Source: Phyllostachys edulis (lineage: Eukaryota > Streptophyta > Magnoliopsida > Poales > Poaceae). Taken from it: a stretch of 64,000 nucleotides of DNA. The stretch lies in assembly GCA_036346405.1 (NCBI GenBank), contig CM070561.1:2916834-2980833 (forward strand). The letters run 5' to 3'. The first letter of the stretch is position 1; every line of letters starts with the position of its first letter. This document shows, piece after piece, positions 36,235 to 46,897 of the stretch. The notes under the pieces were generated by a model. It was given only the letters and a program-made list of their open reading frames with translations, ran no database searches and was not told the DNA's origin. A program made the translations under genes and the position numbers.

Positions 36235-37817
36235 TGTTGGACCGAAAAGGCGACTAGAGGGGGTGGGGTGAATAGGAGCACGCTCACTTTTTCACTTTGA
36301 TCGGATTCAACATGATTATCACTCCAGTAGCTATGGAAGCTATGAAGATCAATATACAAGTACAGCGGAAGACTTGTATTGAATCTAACCCAAAACCCCA
36401 AAGCAAAAGACCAAAACAGGAGCTCAAACCCTAAGTGCGGTCTGACCGACGTGTAACATGCGGTCTGACCGGAGTGTGGTCTGACCGGCGTGTAAACTGC
36501 GGTCTGACCGAGTGCGATGTGACCGGCGTGTAAACTACGGTCTGACCAGAGGCACGATGAACATGGTAGACAACCCAAAAACCAAAACACAAATTGATCT
36601 ATCTTTTGATTCGTGACTCCAAACCTTACCAAACTTGATACACACCTTCTCTAAGATATTAGGAACCTATTCCAATCAAGGATCGTGAAGATCCATGTCA
36701 AAGTTTCTATCTTTTTCAGTTTGAACAAAGGTTGCTCCAAAACTGAGTCAAAATCGAAATATGATCTAAAGACTTACTCGTGGGTGATTGATGATCAAGA
36801 TGATCCTAGATGTGTTCCCACATGTCACAGCAAGCTAGATCAAGGCAAGAAATCAAGAGAAAACTCACAGATCAAAGAAAGACCCAAAATCACGAAATAG
36901 AGAGCAAGAACGCAAATAGACTCATCTTGAGGAATCTTTCCTTGGATTGATTTTGATATGATGTTGGTTTACAGCCACTCCATCAAGGAAGACAAAGACT
37001 CAACACATGAGCACGAAATCAAATCCAACTCTCTAGAACCCTAACCTCCCACTAATCTCTCCAAACCCTAAGAACACAAAACTAGGGTTTCACAAAAGAA
37101 GGGTTGAAGGGGTGCAGCCAGCACCCTCCTCTATTTATAGTGGAGGCTAAACCTTCTAGAAGAGTATTCCTATTGGGCACCCGTTAAGCCTATACACAAA
37201 CAGGTTTAACTCACGCACGTATTTTAAAGCGTCGTCTTCATCTCCTCTTGACCTAATCCATTTCTCCTTGCGCCGTCTTGCGCCGCGGGTTGGCAAAAGG
37301 TCACCAAGGTGGTATTTAGGTGAAATTACCAAAATACCCCTTCTCGATCTTTTTCCAAAGACCGAGTCCAATCTGCGTGAAGCACTTTCATGCTTCGACA
37401 CGTGTAGGTTGATCAGCGGCTCTCTTTATGTCGGCAAGTCTCTCCCATCCGGCTCCCACCGAAACCACCATGGCACTTGCACCGACCCCCGCGCCGCTTG
37501 ATCCAACTCGTCGCACCGAACTGCCCGTTCGGTCACCATTGTCCAATTTGCGCCATGCTTGAATCCATTGACCTCACCCGGCATCCCCGATCATTATGGA
37601 CCTCAGCTCTCCAAGCTTAGTCCCGATCATCCTCGCTGTTGACTGTCGTTGATCTCTATGTAACCTGCACAACAATAGACAAAGAAATTGATTCCGGGAA
37701 CAAGTTTTTCGTAACTTGACCCACGTTAGTCAAAACATGCATCATGTAACACAAATGCACTGAAACCCCTGAACTTGACCTAACCCAACAATCATCACCA
37801 CCTTTTGGCCGATGAAC
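36235..37817 (-). repeat. 5' LTR of copia K (truncated, 1583 bp kept)
   Basis: Matches 25027-26611 and then stops at GATGAAC. The outer 161 bases present in the other LTR (26612-26772) are replaced directly by the minisatellite of LTR B. TATA at 37132-37139; CGGTCTGACC cluster at 36438-36548. Confidence 0.88.
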
Positions 37818-38095
37818 CAACATCCATCAATCATTTATTTCTATAATACACATCCGTCAATATTGCATTTCTACAATTCAATCTCCAACAATTATTCAAT
37901 TATTCAAACCTATAATCCAACAATCAACGATCATGTATTCCTATAATCCAACAAGGTATACTCTGATAATCCAACAAGACATATTCCAATGATCTAATAA
38001 TAATGTATTTCTTCAATCCAATATTCAACAATCATATTTTCTATAATCAAACTCCAACAATTATATATTCTAATAATCCACAATTTTTATTTCTA
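37818..38095. repeat. Degenerate AT-rich minisatellite in LTR B (right part)
   Basis: Same irregular ATCCAACAAT / TATTTCTATA units as 24300-25026. This shows where copia K landed inside the array. Confidence 0.75.
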
Positions 38096-40283
38096 TCTCC
38101 AGATTATACTTCACCTTTGGAAAGGTCCACCTTAATTCTCATTTTGATTTGACAATAATTAGCCATTCAATGGAATTGGGAAATAACTATAAATCTTAAG
38201 ACATATATTTAAATTACTTGAATTTAAATAGCATGTAATAGTGATTTAAACCAGAATTTAAATAATTTAAAATACTAGGATTCAAGTATGATCAAAGGAT
38301 GTAACTTGCCTTGCTTATTTAGTTGTTGTTCTTAAACGGCGTCGAAATGCCGAGAAGTGTCAGAATCCGGTTCTCTGAATTCGTCGTAATCTATACACGA
38401 AACAAGCCAAATAAATATAACAAATCTAAATAAAATCCAAAAATAACAAAATAAATACCAAAAGAAAGATACTGCCTTTAGATGAATTTAGGAATAAGAA
38501 TCGATGGAATTGGAATTCGTATGAAGGAGAACGGACACCCGAAAGTTCGAAAATCACATGAAATATAGAAATCGGAAGGAGAGAGAAAATCAATAGAATG
38601 TTGTGCTAATTTTTGTTTGTAGAGAACAAATGGATTGGAAGGGTGACCATGGGGGTCCATGTGGAGGTGAGAGAGAGATGGAAAGAGAGGGACAAGAGGG
38701 GATGGCAAAAGGGCCCCACATCTCATATTGTCAAACAAAGTAAGAATGAAAGGAAGAAAGAAAGAGAAACAAGGAGCACAAACTGGAGCTCTAAGCGATG
38801 TCCCGGCAAGGGGAAGGATGGTGGCTAGTGGGGATCGACAAAATGGAACCTCACAGACCTGGCGAACCCAACGGTGGTGGCGACGTGAAAGGTGCACGGC
38901 CGACGCGGGTGCAAGGAGGCGACGGAGCTCCGGCGAACTGATGGTGCGTTGGAGAAAAGGAAGGGAGTACGACGTAGAACGTCACGAGGCAAACACAATG
39001 GTGGTGATGATGTTGCTGGGAGACCAACGACGACGACAGAAATGGCGGTGAAAGGCGGTTCAGCCGGCGATGGGAGAACCTCGATTGCGGAGAGATGAAA
39101 CCGAGGGAGAGGGGCGAAATCGGAGAGGTGGAGGAGGAGGTCGAGGGCACGCCGTGACACAGTTGGTGGTGTAAGGCGATGGCCGGAGAGGGAGAATGGT
39201 GGGGGGTTGCTCACGGTAGGGCACTAGAGCTTGGTGGGGAGCATGGTGGAGCTTGAGTTGGGGGGAGAAGGGGGAAAGGAGAGGAGGGGGAGGTGCGCAG
39301 TGCCATTCTTATAGTAGAGGAGGTGGAAGGAAGGGAGAGGGGAGCTCACGGGGGAGCTACGACGGCAATGGAGAAGAAAGAAAAAGCTTGCGGTTGTGGG
39401 AGCTCGGCAAGGGAATAGAGGAGGGGAGGAGGAGAAGGAGGAAGGAGGGGGGAGCTGTTGCGCTTTTAAAGGGGGAGAAAGGAGCATGGGATGGGGAGGA
39501 GCCGTGCACAGCAGGTCGGGCGGTGGCGTGCGGGCATGGGGGACGTCAGAGCATGGGGCGGCTCGGGAAGAAGATGGTGGGGATGCTAGGGCATGGGGCG
39601 GGGTCGATTGGAAGTAGGAGGGCCAGGGCGTGGCCGGCATGGCATGAGGGTAAAATACTTTGGAACTTGAATAGATCAAATAAAATAGTTTTGGATTTTT
39701 TGAAGTTTATTTTGGCCATTTAAAATATTTTTCCTTCAGAAATTCAATTTAAGCTTTAAATTAAATCGAATAAAATCCAAATGATTATTTTTATTTTTAA
39801 AGCTTCAAAAAGACTCTGGAAATAGAATAAAACAATTTTTATTTAATTGGAGTTTATTTTACTCATGTTCAAATTATTTTTATTTTTGAAATTTCAAATT
39901 AAGCTTTAATGCACAGAAAAAAACAAATAGTGATTTTTATTTGGAAAACTTCGAAAAAGGCCGGAAAATAAAATAGATTAGCTTTGGAATAATCAAAATT
40001 ACTTCCAACTTAAAGTTGGCTTTTTTTTTTTTGCACATAACTACTTTTAGTTTTTGAAAGACATGAAAAACCCTTTTTAAAATCCAGAAAATCAAGAAAT
40101 TAATTTAGTTTTTCTTTTTAACTTTAAATCCAAGAAAGTCTAAAAACTCAATAAATTTTATTTTTTCCTTTTTAAAACTTAGGAAATCCAATAAAAGCAA
40201 TAAAACTCTTTTATAATTCAGAGAAATCAATAAAGTAATAATTTTATTAATTTTAAATAGTAACATAACTTTGGGATGTTACA
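38096..40283 (-). repeat. Promoter-side half of LTR B
   Basis: GC-rich from 38620 to 39650, with open frames on both strands that have no domains and are composition effects, then AT-rich to the terminus TGTAACATCCC (minus strand). A minus-strand CTATAAG near 39307 or TTTAAAAG near 39466 could be its TATA box. No gene is supported. Confidence 0.6.
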
Positions 40284-40367
40284 GAAATCCTTGAGTTTGA
40301 TGTAGAAACTTGTAGTGTTAATAGTTGTAGGTGACATCTTGGGCTTTTACTAAGCTGGGGAGTTACA

Positions 40368-41284
40368 TAGGAGTTTTTTTGATGTACAGTTGGATCTTTA
40401 CATTTCACTTATCTGGGCTTGCCTCTTGGGACAACAAAACCAAAAGTTCAGGACTTCGGACCTCTAATTGGTAGAGTGGAACGCGGGCTTTCTGCTTCCT
40501 TTGCCTTTTTATCTTATGGTGGCAGGCTGATAACAATCAATTCAGTACTTACTCACTTGCCAACTTATTATATGTTGACTCTGAAGCTTCCTGTGGCTGT
40601 GGTTCAAACAATTGATAGGGCACGAAGGCAATGCCTTTGGATGGGAACTAATCTTAATGCGAAAAGAAAATCTTTAGCTGCTTGGAATATGGTTTGTAGA
40701 CCAAAATTAAAAGGGGGTTTGGGAGTTTTAAACCTCACTCAACAAAATGATGCACTTCTTATGAAATATCTGCATAAATTTTACAATCACCATGATTTAC
40801 CTTGGGTACATTTAGTCTAGAATGCTTATTATGGGGATAGAGAAGTTCCTCGTGTAAGAAAGGAAGTTGTCGCTTTTTGGTCGAAGGATATTTTGAGACT
40901 TCAAATCTACTACAGAGGAATTGCCTCATGTCAAATAGGGGATGGTACTACTGCTTTATTCTGGGAAGATTTGTGGCATGGTTCTATTCTTGCGCAACAT
41001 TATCCTAGACTGTTCTCATTAGCCAAGTACAAAAATTGCTCAGTGGCTGATTTCTTTGATTACTCTAGCATCTCATATCAATTCCACATTCCATCATCGA
41101 CTCAAGCTTTTCAGGAACACTCTGCTCTTATGCTAGACTTAGAGAACATTGTGTTAAATCACCATCAGCATGACAGTTGGACTTATATATAGGGCAATGG
41201 TAGATACTCTTCAAATAAATACATCTTCGAAGGTGTTAATATCCCAAGGCCTTTTAAATGGATTTGGAAGAGCAAATGTGTGAT
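40368..41284 (+). pseudogene. LINE post-reverse-transcriptase segment
   Basis: The frame reads TYLGLPLGTTKPKVQDF, SYGGRLITINSVL and PTYYMLTLKLP. It continues with LAAWNMVCRPKLKGGLGVLN, DALLMKYLHKF, and 40893-41192 with SCQIGDGTTALFWEDLW. These blocks lie downstream of the YxDD box in plant L1 LINEs. Stops at about 40818 and 41190 break it. It joins 20684 on the left after removal of LTR A. Confidence 0.9.
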
Positions 41285-41840
41285 TAGGGGTGAAAAAGGG
41301 GCGAATAATTCCCGCCCGATCCGATGCCGTATCCGGAAAAAATCCGTCCGGGGTGCTATTTTTTAGTCTCGGCCCACATCTGGTATTATCCGCATCCGTA
41401 TTCAGAAAATCTCATGGAATATGGGTTAGGATATGGGAAGAGCAACATCCGATCCGTATCCGTATTTTTTTATAGGATATCCGATAAATTAACAAAATGG
41501 ATATATGATAAACATAAATATCCTTTAATCTCCTCTTTGGTTTTCTAGTCATTAACTAATATATAATATGAATTTATATTTGATTATGTTTATGTTGTTA
41601 ATTAGGGTAAATAATTCTCTAATAGGTAGTATAATTTGACACTTTCGTTGGTGAAGTTATATCGTTTCTTTATGTGTACACTATCGTTAAGTTATCCATG
41701 ACCGGTTTGAATCCGATCCGCATTCGCCCCGTGTCCGTATCCCAAAAAATCTGTATTCTTATCCATATCCGGGGTAAAAAATATGGGTTAGGATACGGGC
41801 AAAGCAATATCTGCCTATATCCAACCCATTTTCACCCCTA
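41285..41840. mobile_element. Ds-like non-autonomous hAT element (556 bp)
   Basis: The terminal inverted repeats TAGGGGTGAAAA and TTTTCACCCCTA are close to the known Ac/Ds termini. A perfect 8-bp target duplication TGTGTGAT (41277-41284 and 41841-41848) is diagnostic of hAT. Subterminal CCGATCCG/CCGTATCCG motifs repeat at both ends. There is no transposase, so movement would need a trans source. Confidence 0.92.
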
Positions 41841-42355
41841 TGTGTGATGAAGCACACAATCTTTGTTTGGTTATTACTAATGGATCGCCTAAACACAAAA
41901 GAGATGCTCAAGAGACGTCATGTTTACAATGGTAATGATCTACATTGTGCTTTATGTCAACGAAGAATGAGGAAACATCCAAGCACTTGTTCTTTACCTG
42001 CCAATTCAGTCAACAATGCTGGGCTTTTCTCCATATCAATTGGAATAATCAACATGACATTTATCAAATGTTGGAAGAAGCAAAATAACAATTCCCCACA
42101 TCCTTTCTTCATGGAAGGTTTTGTGATTGCGTCTTGGACAGTGTGGAAGCAACGAAATGCCAAATACTTTGACAATAAGCAACCATCTGTCAGATCGTGG
42201 AAAATTCAATTTAGGAAGGAAGTAACTCTCCTTATGTGTAGAGTGAATGAAGATCTCAAAGCTCTTATCTTTGATTAGCTAGGTTCCTTACATTAATTTT
42301 ATTCCTCGGTCTAAACTACTTATAATTATTTCTTCCCTTATTATTAATTAATCTG
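41841..42355 (+). pseudogene. LINE C-terminal cysteine-rich (zf-RVT-like) segment
   Basis: The frame 41844-42278 reads KHTIFVWLLLMDRLNTKEML, then LHCALCQRRM and a later FVIASWTVWKQRNAKYF. It matches the zf-RVT-like reverse-transcriptase-associated domain that ends plant LINE ORF2. The Cys-x2-Cys is visible, but the following His/Cys pair is blurred by a frameshift near 41980. The first 8 bases are the hAT target duplication. Confidence 0.88.
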
Positions 42356-43776
42356 GGAAGAAGTCCATTCTACCCCTCAAGTATCGATATGTGGACAAGT
42401 AACCCCCTGTATTAAAAAATCGGACCTTTGATACCCCGAAGTTGCAAAAATAGACAACTTACCCCCTGAGGCTGTTCTGTGCGGTGGTATTGCGCACGTG
42501 ACATCCATTTGGCTCGGTTTCGCCAAGTCAACCGCCGTGTCGGCTAGGTGAGCTCGCTTCTTTGGCGCAAAATCCCCTTTACCCATTCGCATTTCTTCCA
42601 CCTGAGCAGTTCCCCTGCCACCCACCGTCGATGCCCATCATGCTCGCCGTCTCACCCATCCCGCCTCCGTCAACCAGGCTCCTCGCATCTAGAAGCGACG
42701 CGCGGAAGGCCCGATCCACCGTTGTTGACTCGTGGTTGTCACCATCCTCGGACCGGTGGCCACCAAAATGTCGTCGTCGTCGCCACCGAGCATGGCGTTC
42801 TCCTCGTCCCAGTCAATGGGCGGCCTATCGTGGATGCTGAGCATGCTGCCAAGGTTAGGGAAGAGCGTGCTGCTAGTGTGCATGCTCCCGATGATGGAGT
42901 CGGCAAGGGGCTTCATGTCGTGAAGACTGCTGAGACATCATCGCAGCCCCTCGATGAGAAACGCCATCTCGACCGAGACGTCGTCGCGGCCCCTGAGCAT
43001 CTGCAGCACAGCGTGTTCCCAAACATCACGATCAAAACCCCCTAACCAATTTTTGTTTTTGTCCACGGGAGCTCCCGCCACGGCCATCTTCCCTAGTTTC
43101 GACCGCCACCGTCGCCATTACTCCACCTGGTAAGCTGCCTTTCAATTCCTCCCCATGGGAGTATCCCTACACCTCCCTCGTCCTTCGCCAACCTTCGATT
43201 TGAGTTCCACTTCAACCCAGGTCGCCGCCACCGTCGAACATCGCCGTGCCACCTTAGGCTCACGTCGCTGGCCTGTCTCGGCTCACCATCGCCAGCACTG
43301 GTGAGTTCCACTCGCTCCCTTGATGCTCATGCATGTAGCCTTTCTTCCTCTCCCTCTCTAGTGTCATTGCCTCCTCCTTCCCCGTTTCTAGTCGTTGTGA
43401 GCTCACGCTCGTGCGCTGCCGCCTGAGACACCAAGACCCCTAGCTCACCTTCCCCCTCGAGAACCCATTTTGGAGGTCACCAGCCGCCGTCTGTGCCTCC
43501 TACAGCGCGCGATTCGTCACCCGAGCTCAGCTGCCTCCCTATTTCGATGCTCTGTTTCCTTCTCTCTTGGTCATCGCCATGTCATAGCCAGGTAATAGTC
43601 ACGGTTGCAAAACCGGCTGAACCAAGTGCCACATAAGCAATACCACTGCACGAAATAGCCTCAGGGGGTAAGTTGTCCCGTTTTGCAACTTCGGGGTGTC
43701 AAAGATCCGATTTTTTTAATATAGGGGGTTACTTGTCCGCATGTCGATACTTAAGGGGGTAGAATGGACTTCTTCC
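42356..43776. mobile_element. Mutator-like element with 134-bp inverted repeats, Pack-MULE-like (1421 bp)
   Basis: The left end (42356-42490) and the inverted right end (about 43643-43776) align over about 134 bp, starting GGAAGAAGTCCATTC. The flanks ATTAATCTG and ATTAATCCA are a 9-bp target duplication with two mismatches, the Mutator length. It carries no transposase. The GC-rich interior includes a coding-like antisense stretch, so it may have captured host sequence. Confidence 0.78.
42690..43030 (-). pseudogene. Possible captured gene fragment inside the Mutator-like element
   Basis: On the minus strand one frame reads VWEHAVLQMLRGRDDVSVEM and AFLIEGL, then a TGA, then HDMKPLADSIIGSM, LGSMLSIHDRPPIDWDEEN and DDDDILVATGP. 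This composition is protein-like rather than repeat-like, with one in-frame stop. I do not recognise the family. The opposite strand is also open (42548-43045, 165 aa), but its product is Pro/Arg/His-rich and less convincing. Confidence 0.45.
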
Positions 43777-43785
43777 ATTAATCCA

Positions 43786-43829
43786 TACTGTAGGGGCCTC
43801 TCTTACAGGCTCTCTGTCAAAAAAAAAAA
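43786..43829 (+). other. LINE 3' end with poly(A) tail
   Basis: LINE 3' untranslated sequence resumes after the Mutator-like target duplication and ends in 11 A residues at 43819-43829. The LINE's own target duplication was not identified. Confidence 0.7.
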
Positions 43830-44136
43830 GAGTTTGACTGCACGTATTCTAGGGAAAGAGCGATGGGAGGGAGTAGGATTGAACCAAAAGGGAGCTATAA
43901 CATTGCTTTCACACCCTCTCTCTTTATCTTGTTCTCTGTTCTTTTCAGGTCACGGTACCATGACAGATTCGAGAGAAAAAACTTTAGAGAGAGATACTTA
44001 TATTAGCATGCATGCAGCTGGTTTGAAAAAGAAATTCCAAGAAGTCTTTTGTGGAGCTCTCTTTCCCTTTCTCCCCTTGCTCTTTTCTTTAGCAACCTCG
44101 CCTCCCACCTCAAAATCCACCTCCTACCCCCTCCTG
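43830..44136. other. No recognisable feature
   Basis: Sequence between the LINE tail and the tandem duplication. It holds pyrimidine-rich tracts and a short open frame without a domain. Confidence 0.5.
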
Positions 44137-44223
44137 TCCGTCGGCTCGCCTCCAGTGAGGGGCAAGGGGGCCTTCTCTAGCTCAATAGCTGTAAATTAAG
44201 CTTCCTAGTTTGGTTTAGGCGCT

Positions 44224-44667
44224 ATGCCAGTAGTATTTGTAGGCTCGATGCCGGTTCCACTTGAGTTTCCTAGCAGTCACCATGAATGCGCTGCTCCTAC
44301 AGCATGTCTGGTTGTCGTCATTGGCGCAGATGAGCCCTGTTTTGCTGATCTGGTTTCCCCTCCCATCTATTGCAACCCCAATGCCTCGCCATCGAGTTTA
44401 AGGTGTAGCCCACAAATCCTCCTCGCCGGCGAGAAAACAAGCTCAAGTTCTTCATTGTTTTGGTGTCGCCGGTTGCTGCCGACAAGCAGGAGTCCCCAAC
44501 CCTCAGCTGATTGTCATCTCCCGTCGCTGTCGAATGTCGGTGAACTTGTCGTCCTTCAACCTCCCGATACTCCTCATGGTGGAGCCAAGGAGGCCCAAAT
44601 CAACTTCACGTCGCTGCTGATCACCGGTGCTCGAGTCGCCGTCGCGAGATCTGGAGTCCACGGCTAG
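44224..44667 (+). other. Open frame conserved between the two duplicate copies (uncertain)
   Basis: 147 codons, paired with 49077-49577 (166 codons) in the other copy. The products share SMPVPLEFPSSH, PPIYCNPNASPSS and LLPTSRS. No domain is recognised, and GC-rich Ser/Pro composition makes chance openness plausible. Conservation may reflect only the recent duplication. Confidence 0.25.
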
Positions 44668-45400
44668 GAATATGAAGGTTGCCGTCACAAGCTCAGCGCT
44701 ATCCCCTACATCTGGCGTTGTATTCATGGCGATCTCACTGTTTCAAGGATCTTGTTGTAATTTAAATATTTCAAAGGGTCCAAAATGCAAAAGTTAGGGT
44801 TCATGTACTACCAAACTTTTGTTTTAGCAATGGAATCCGGCTGACTAGGCCCTTCTACAGGGGCCTCTCCTGTTTTAAAAAATAATTACATGTGCGCGCG
44901 ACTGCAGGTTGCCTACTTAAGCTGCATGCTCACGCTAGTACTGATGAGTATTCGTCCGATATTCAGTCGAGTGAATGGCTGGCTGGCTGCTAAGGTCCTC
45001 TTAGACTAAATATATTTTTATCAAGCTATTATGATGCTCGCTTCTCTTCTCCCCATGTGGCACCACAAAAAGTGGATCCCGATATATTATCACAATTGAC
45101 TGTGAATATCGATGTAACATGATCAAGTCGAGGAGAACTGGACACGGTAACAGACAATCACCATCTTAAATAAGCATTCGAATGTTCCAATAAGTTACAA
45201 CATGACAACATTGTAAATACATGGATGTGAACCTAGCTTAGCTTATTCAGCGAATTCAACGGGCCGGGCAAGCAGCGCACACACACATACTACACTTAGA
45301 AGAAGTAGACAGGACGGCAAACCAAATTAACAGATACACACATTTGCTGGATGAGTACGACCGATCAATCACGCACATGCATGACCGTCCATCGATCAGA

Positions 45401-45447
45401 TCACATGATGGCACAGGAGGTCGGAGGATACAAGTCATAGTGAAACT
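45401..45447 (-). pseudogene. Remnant 3' end of a deleted HMA isoprenylated-protein gene
   Basis: The minus strand still encodes the last 15 codons of the gene seen at 50478, ending SYPPTSCAIM-like (here LYPPTSCAIM) and a stop. Upstream of this the coding region, introns and start are missing. The sequence jumps, across a 7-base filler ATTATAT, to the promoter-proximal AGTCCGCTATCATATAGCG at 45455. The equivalent TATA region is therefore kept while the gene body is gone. Confidence 0.88.
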
Positions 45448-46164
45448 ATTATATAGTCCGCTATCATATAGCGCTCTTTGTAACCATACAATAGGCAGTA
45501 GATATAGCAGAATGTTTTTCTTTTCTTTACGGTAGTTAGGGATGATCTGGTAGAATAGACGGTCGATTTATTTAGCACTCTGAAAAGTAAGCAACCAACC
45601 GGTTTCTCACAACATGGGGAAGTTCGGCTCCAAACATTGGTTACAAGTATAAAATTCTTACATCATGCGCGCATGCAATGGTGGCGGTCCAAAAGTAAGC
45701 TACTAAGTAAAGTATGGAGTCCTAGAATTCCATCATATATACTTGGTGGATCGAATTGGAAGCCACCGCATCACCTGCTACATTCCCCAGTAGTTGCAGT
45801 GTATTTGCTGTTTCTGGTTTAGTTTGGAATTGATATCGATGCGGCGCCTACCACGATATCACCGTCTCATGCAACAAGACGCTTGCGTGGGCACGAGGTA
45901 TCGTTCCCCGGGCTTCCCTAGCGCGTGGGGTGTGGTGTGATAGCACATGGCCCAAACCCGAGGAGACAAAGCAAACAGACAGAATATACGTGACAGCTGA
46001 TCGATCGAAAATTGTCACGAACAAATTAATCAACGGATTCCATCCACACCCGAGGAGACAAAGCAAGCATACAGACAGCTAAACGATGGGTCAAAGAGAC
46101 ATGACGAGCTAATAATGCATGCATTTGCTACACTCAACTAACGTTGACGCATTCGTACCGCATC

Positions 46165-46897
46165 TTTACCATTGGACTATTTCCAGTTTCGGGAAAACAC
46201 TAGTGCTGGTGGTGCTGAACTATTTGGACCTTCTCAGAAGTGGAGGATAAGGTACATCAATTAGATCAAGGCCCAATTAAATAAAAGAAAGACTGCTTGC
46301 GTGGGCCTCTAACCGAATCAAAGTTCACCTGACAAACCCAATTGTAAGCGAGAGGGGAAGAAAAAGGCCTTTTCTGATATCTTGCGGTATGGACCTAAAA
46401 ACTCTAGACTTGAGCCACTTTGTGGCCATGGGCTCAGGGATAGATTTCTCTATTCTTGAGCCACTTTGATAGTAAACTCCTTTCGATAGATTTCTGAATC
46501 CCACTATTCCATTGTTCTCCATTTATGCGGCAACTAATGCCACGCGTACTCCACAAAGAGCAGGAAGAGAAGATCTGCAATGAGCAAATATGTGCATTTA
46601 ATACTTTTGAACGATTTGAAATCCCTCTTCTACTCGCGGTATCTTCTCGTATAACGAACTATACTTTCGTTGTACGAGAAGATGAGAAGTAGTAATGAAT
46701 GTTCGATCAAATCCTTCCATCGCTAAATGCATTTAATTTACTGCACAGTTATCCGAACAGAAGATTTGAAGATTATAAATTGGAAACATTCAATACCTGC
46801 ATCTTTCTAAGGTCATGTACAATGGTATAGATAGCTGTTGTCTATAGCAACTCTTTATGTCACCTATAGACAACATTAAAGACATGTCATACAATAG
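46165..46897. other. Sequence private to the left duplicate, with a hairpin
   Basis: Absent from the right copy. Contains a 17-bp inverted repeat with a 7-base loop (46642-46658 and 46666-46682; TCTTCTCGTATAACGAA against its complement, one mismatch), flanked by weaker symmetric sequence to about 46590-46740. It looks like a MITE-type foldback. No gene seen. Confidence 0.5.

Larger units (their letters stand above)
25027..37817 (-). mobile_element. Ty1/copia retrotransposon 'K', internally rearranged, inserted in LTR B
   Basis: The minus-strand order is LTR (36235-37817), tRNA-iMet primer site (36221-36232), gag, zinc knuckles, protease, integrase start, then a foreign LTR pair (30039-33026), then reverse transcriptase, RNase H, polypurine tract and LTR (25027-26772). 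Integrase is truncated after its second catalytic Asp, and the sequence up to reverse transcriptase is gone. The right LTR lacks about 161 bases of its outer end. No intact target duplication remains (left flank ATTTC). Confidence 0.9.
22843..40283 (-). mobile_element. Solo LTR 'B' (about 4.6 kb without insert), gypsy type, inserted in LTR A
   Basis: The termini on the minus strand are TGTAACATCCCAAAG (40283) and GGGTCCTTACA (22843). A perfect 5-bp target duplication GAAAT flanks it (22838-22842 and 40284-40288). Sequence motifs shared with LTRs C and D, such as GTCCCATGATCAGTGGCTAG near 22887 and the CTATTCGAATAG box at 23508, place it in the same gypsy LTR superfamily. Its extra length comes partly from a degenerate minisatellite. 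A 12.8-kb copia element (25027-37817) interrupts it. Confidence 0.85.
20685..40367. mobile_element. Solo LTR 'A' (about 2.2 kb) inserted in the LINE, itself split by LTR B
   Basis: The termini TGTAATATCCC (20685) and GGGGAGTTACA (ending 40367) are inverted matches of an LTR. It is flanked by CAGGA (20680-20684) and TAGGA (40368-40372), a target duplication with one C-to-T change. After the right copy, the LINE protein frame resumes with GSLHFTYLGLPLG. Its own sequence is 20685-22842 plus about 40289-40367. There is no gag or pol, so it is a solo LTR. 20880-21130 is GC/CT-rich; the rest is AT-rich. Orientation uncertain. Confidence 0.75.
7597..43829 (+). mobile_element. 5'-truncated L1-type LINE, split into five pieces by later insertions
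   Basis: Five separated segments form one plant L1-type LINE in order: endonuclease end and linker (7597-8274), reverse transcriptase (19678-20684), post-RT region (40368-41284), C-terminal cysteine region (41849-42355), and 3' end with an 11-base A tail (43786-43829). At each break the protein homology resumes where it stopped. Together the segments total about 3.1 kb, so roughly the 5' half is missing, the usual outcome of incomplete target-primed reverse transcription. Many stop codons make it inactive. Confidence 0.88.

Noticed and set aside
39253..39723. Open frames in the GC-rich part of LTR B (both strands)
   Set aside because: Low-complexity Gly/Arg or Pro/Ser products, overlapping on both strands; composition effect inside an LTR.
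20683..40386. GATGTA as the target duplication of the 20-kb insertion in the LINE
   Set aside because: The pair TGTAATATCCC / GGGGAGTTACA with CAGGA / TAGGA flanks gives proper LTR ends and fits the LINE protein alignment better; the GATGTA match appears coincidental.
7590..43855. TACTCTAGGAAA / TATTCTAGGGAAA as the LINE target duplication
   Set aside because: The right copy lies 15 bases after the poly(A) tail rather than next to it, so the match is too weak and misplaced.
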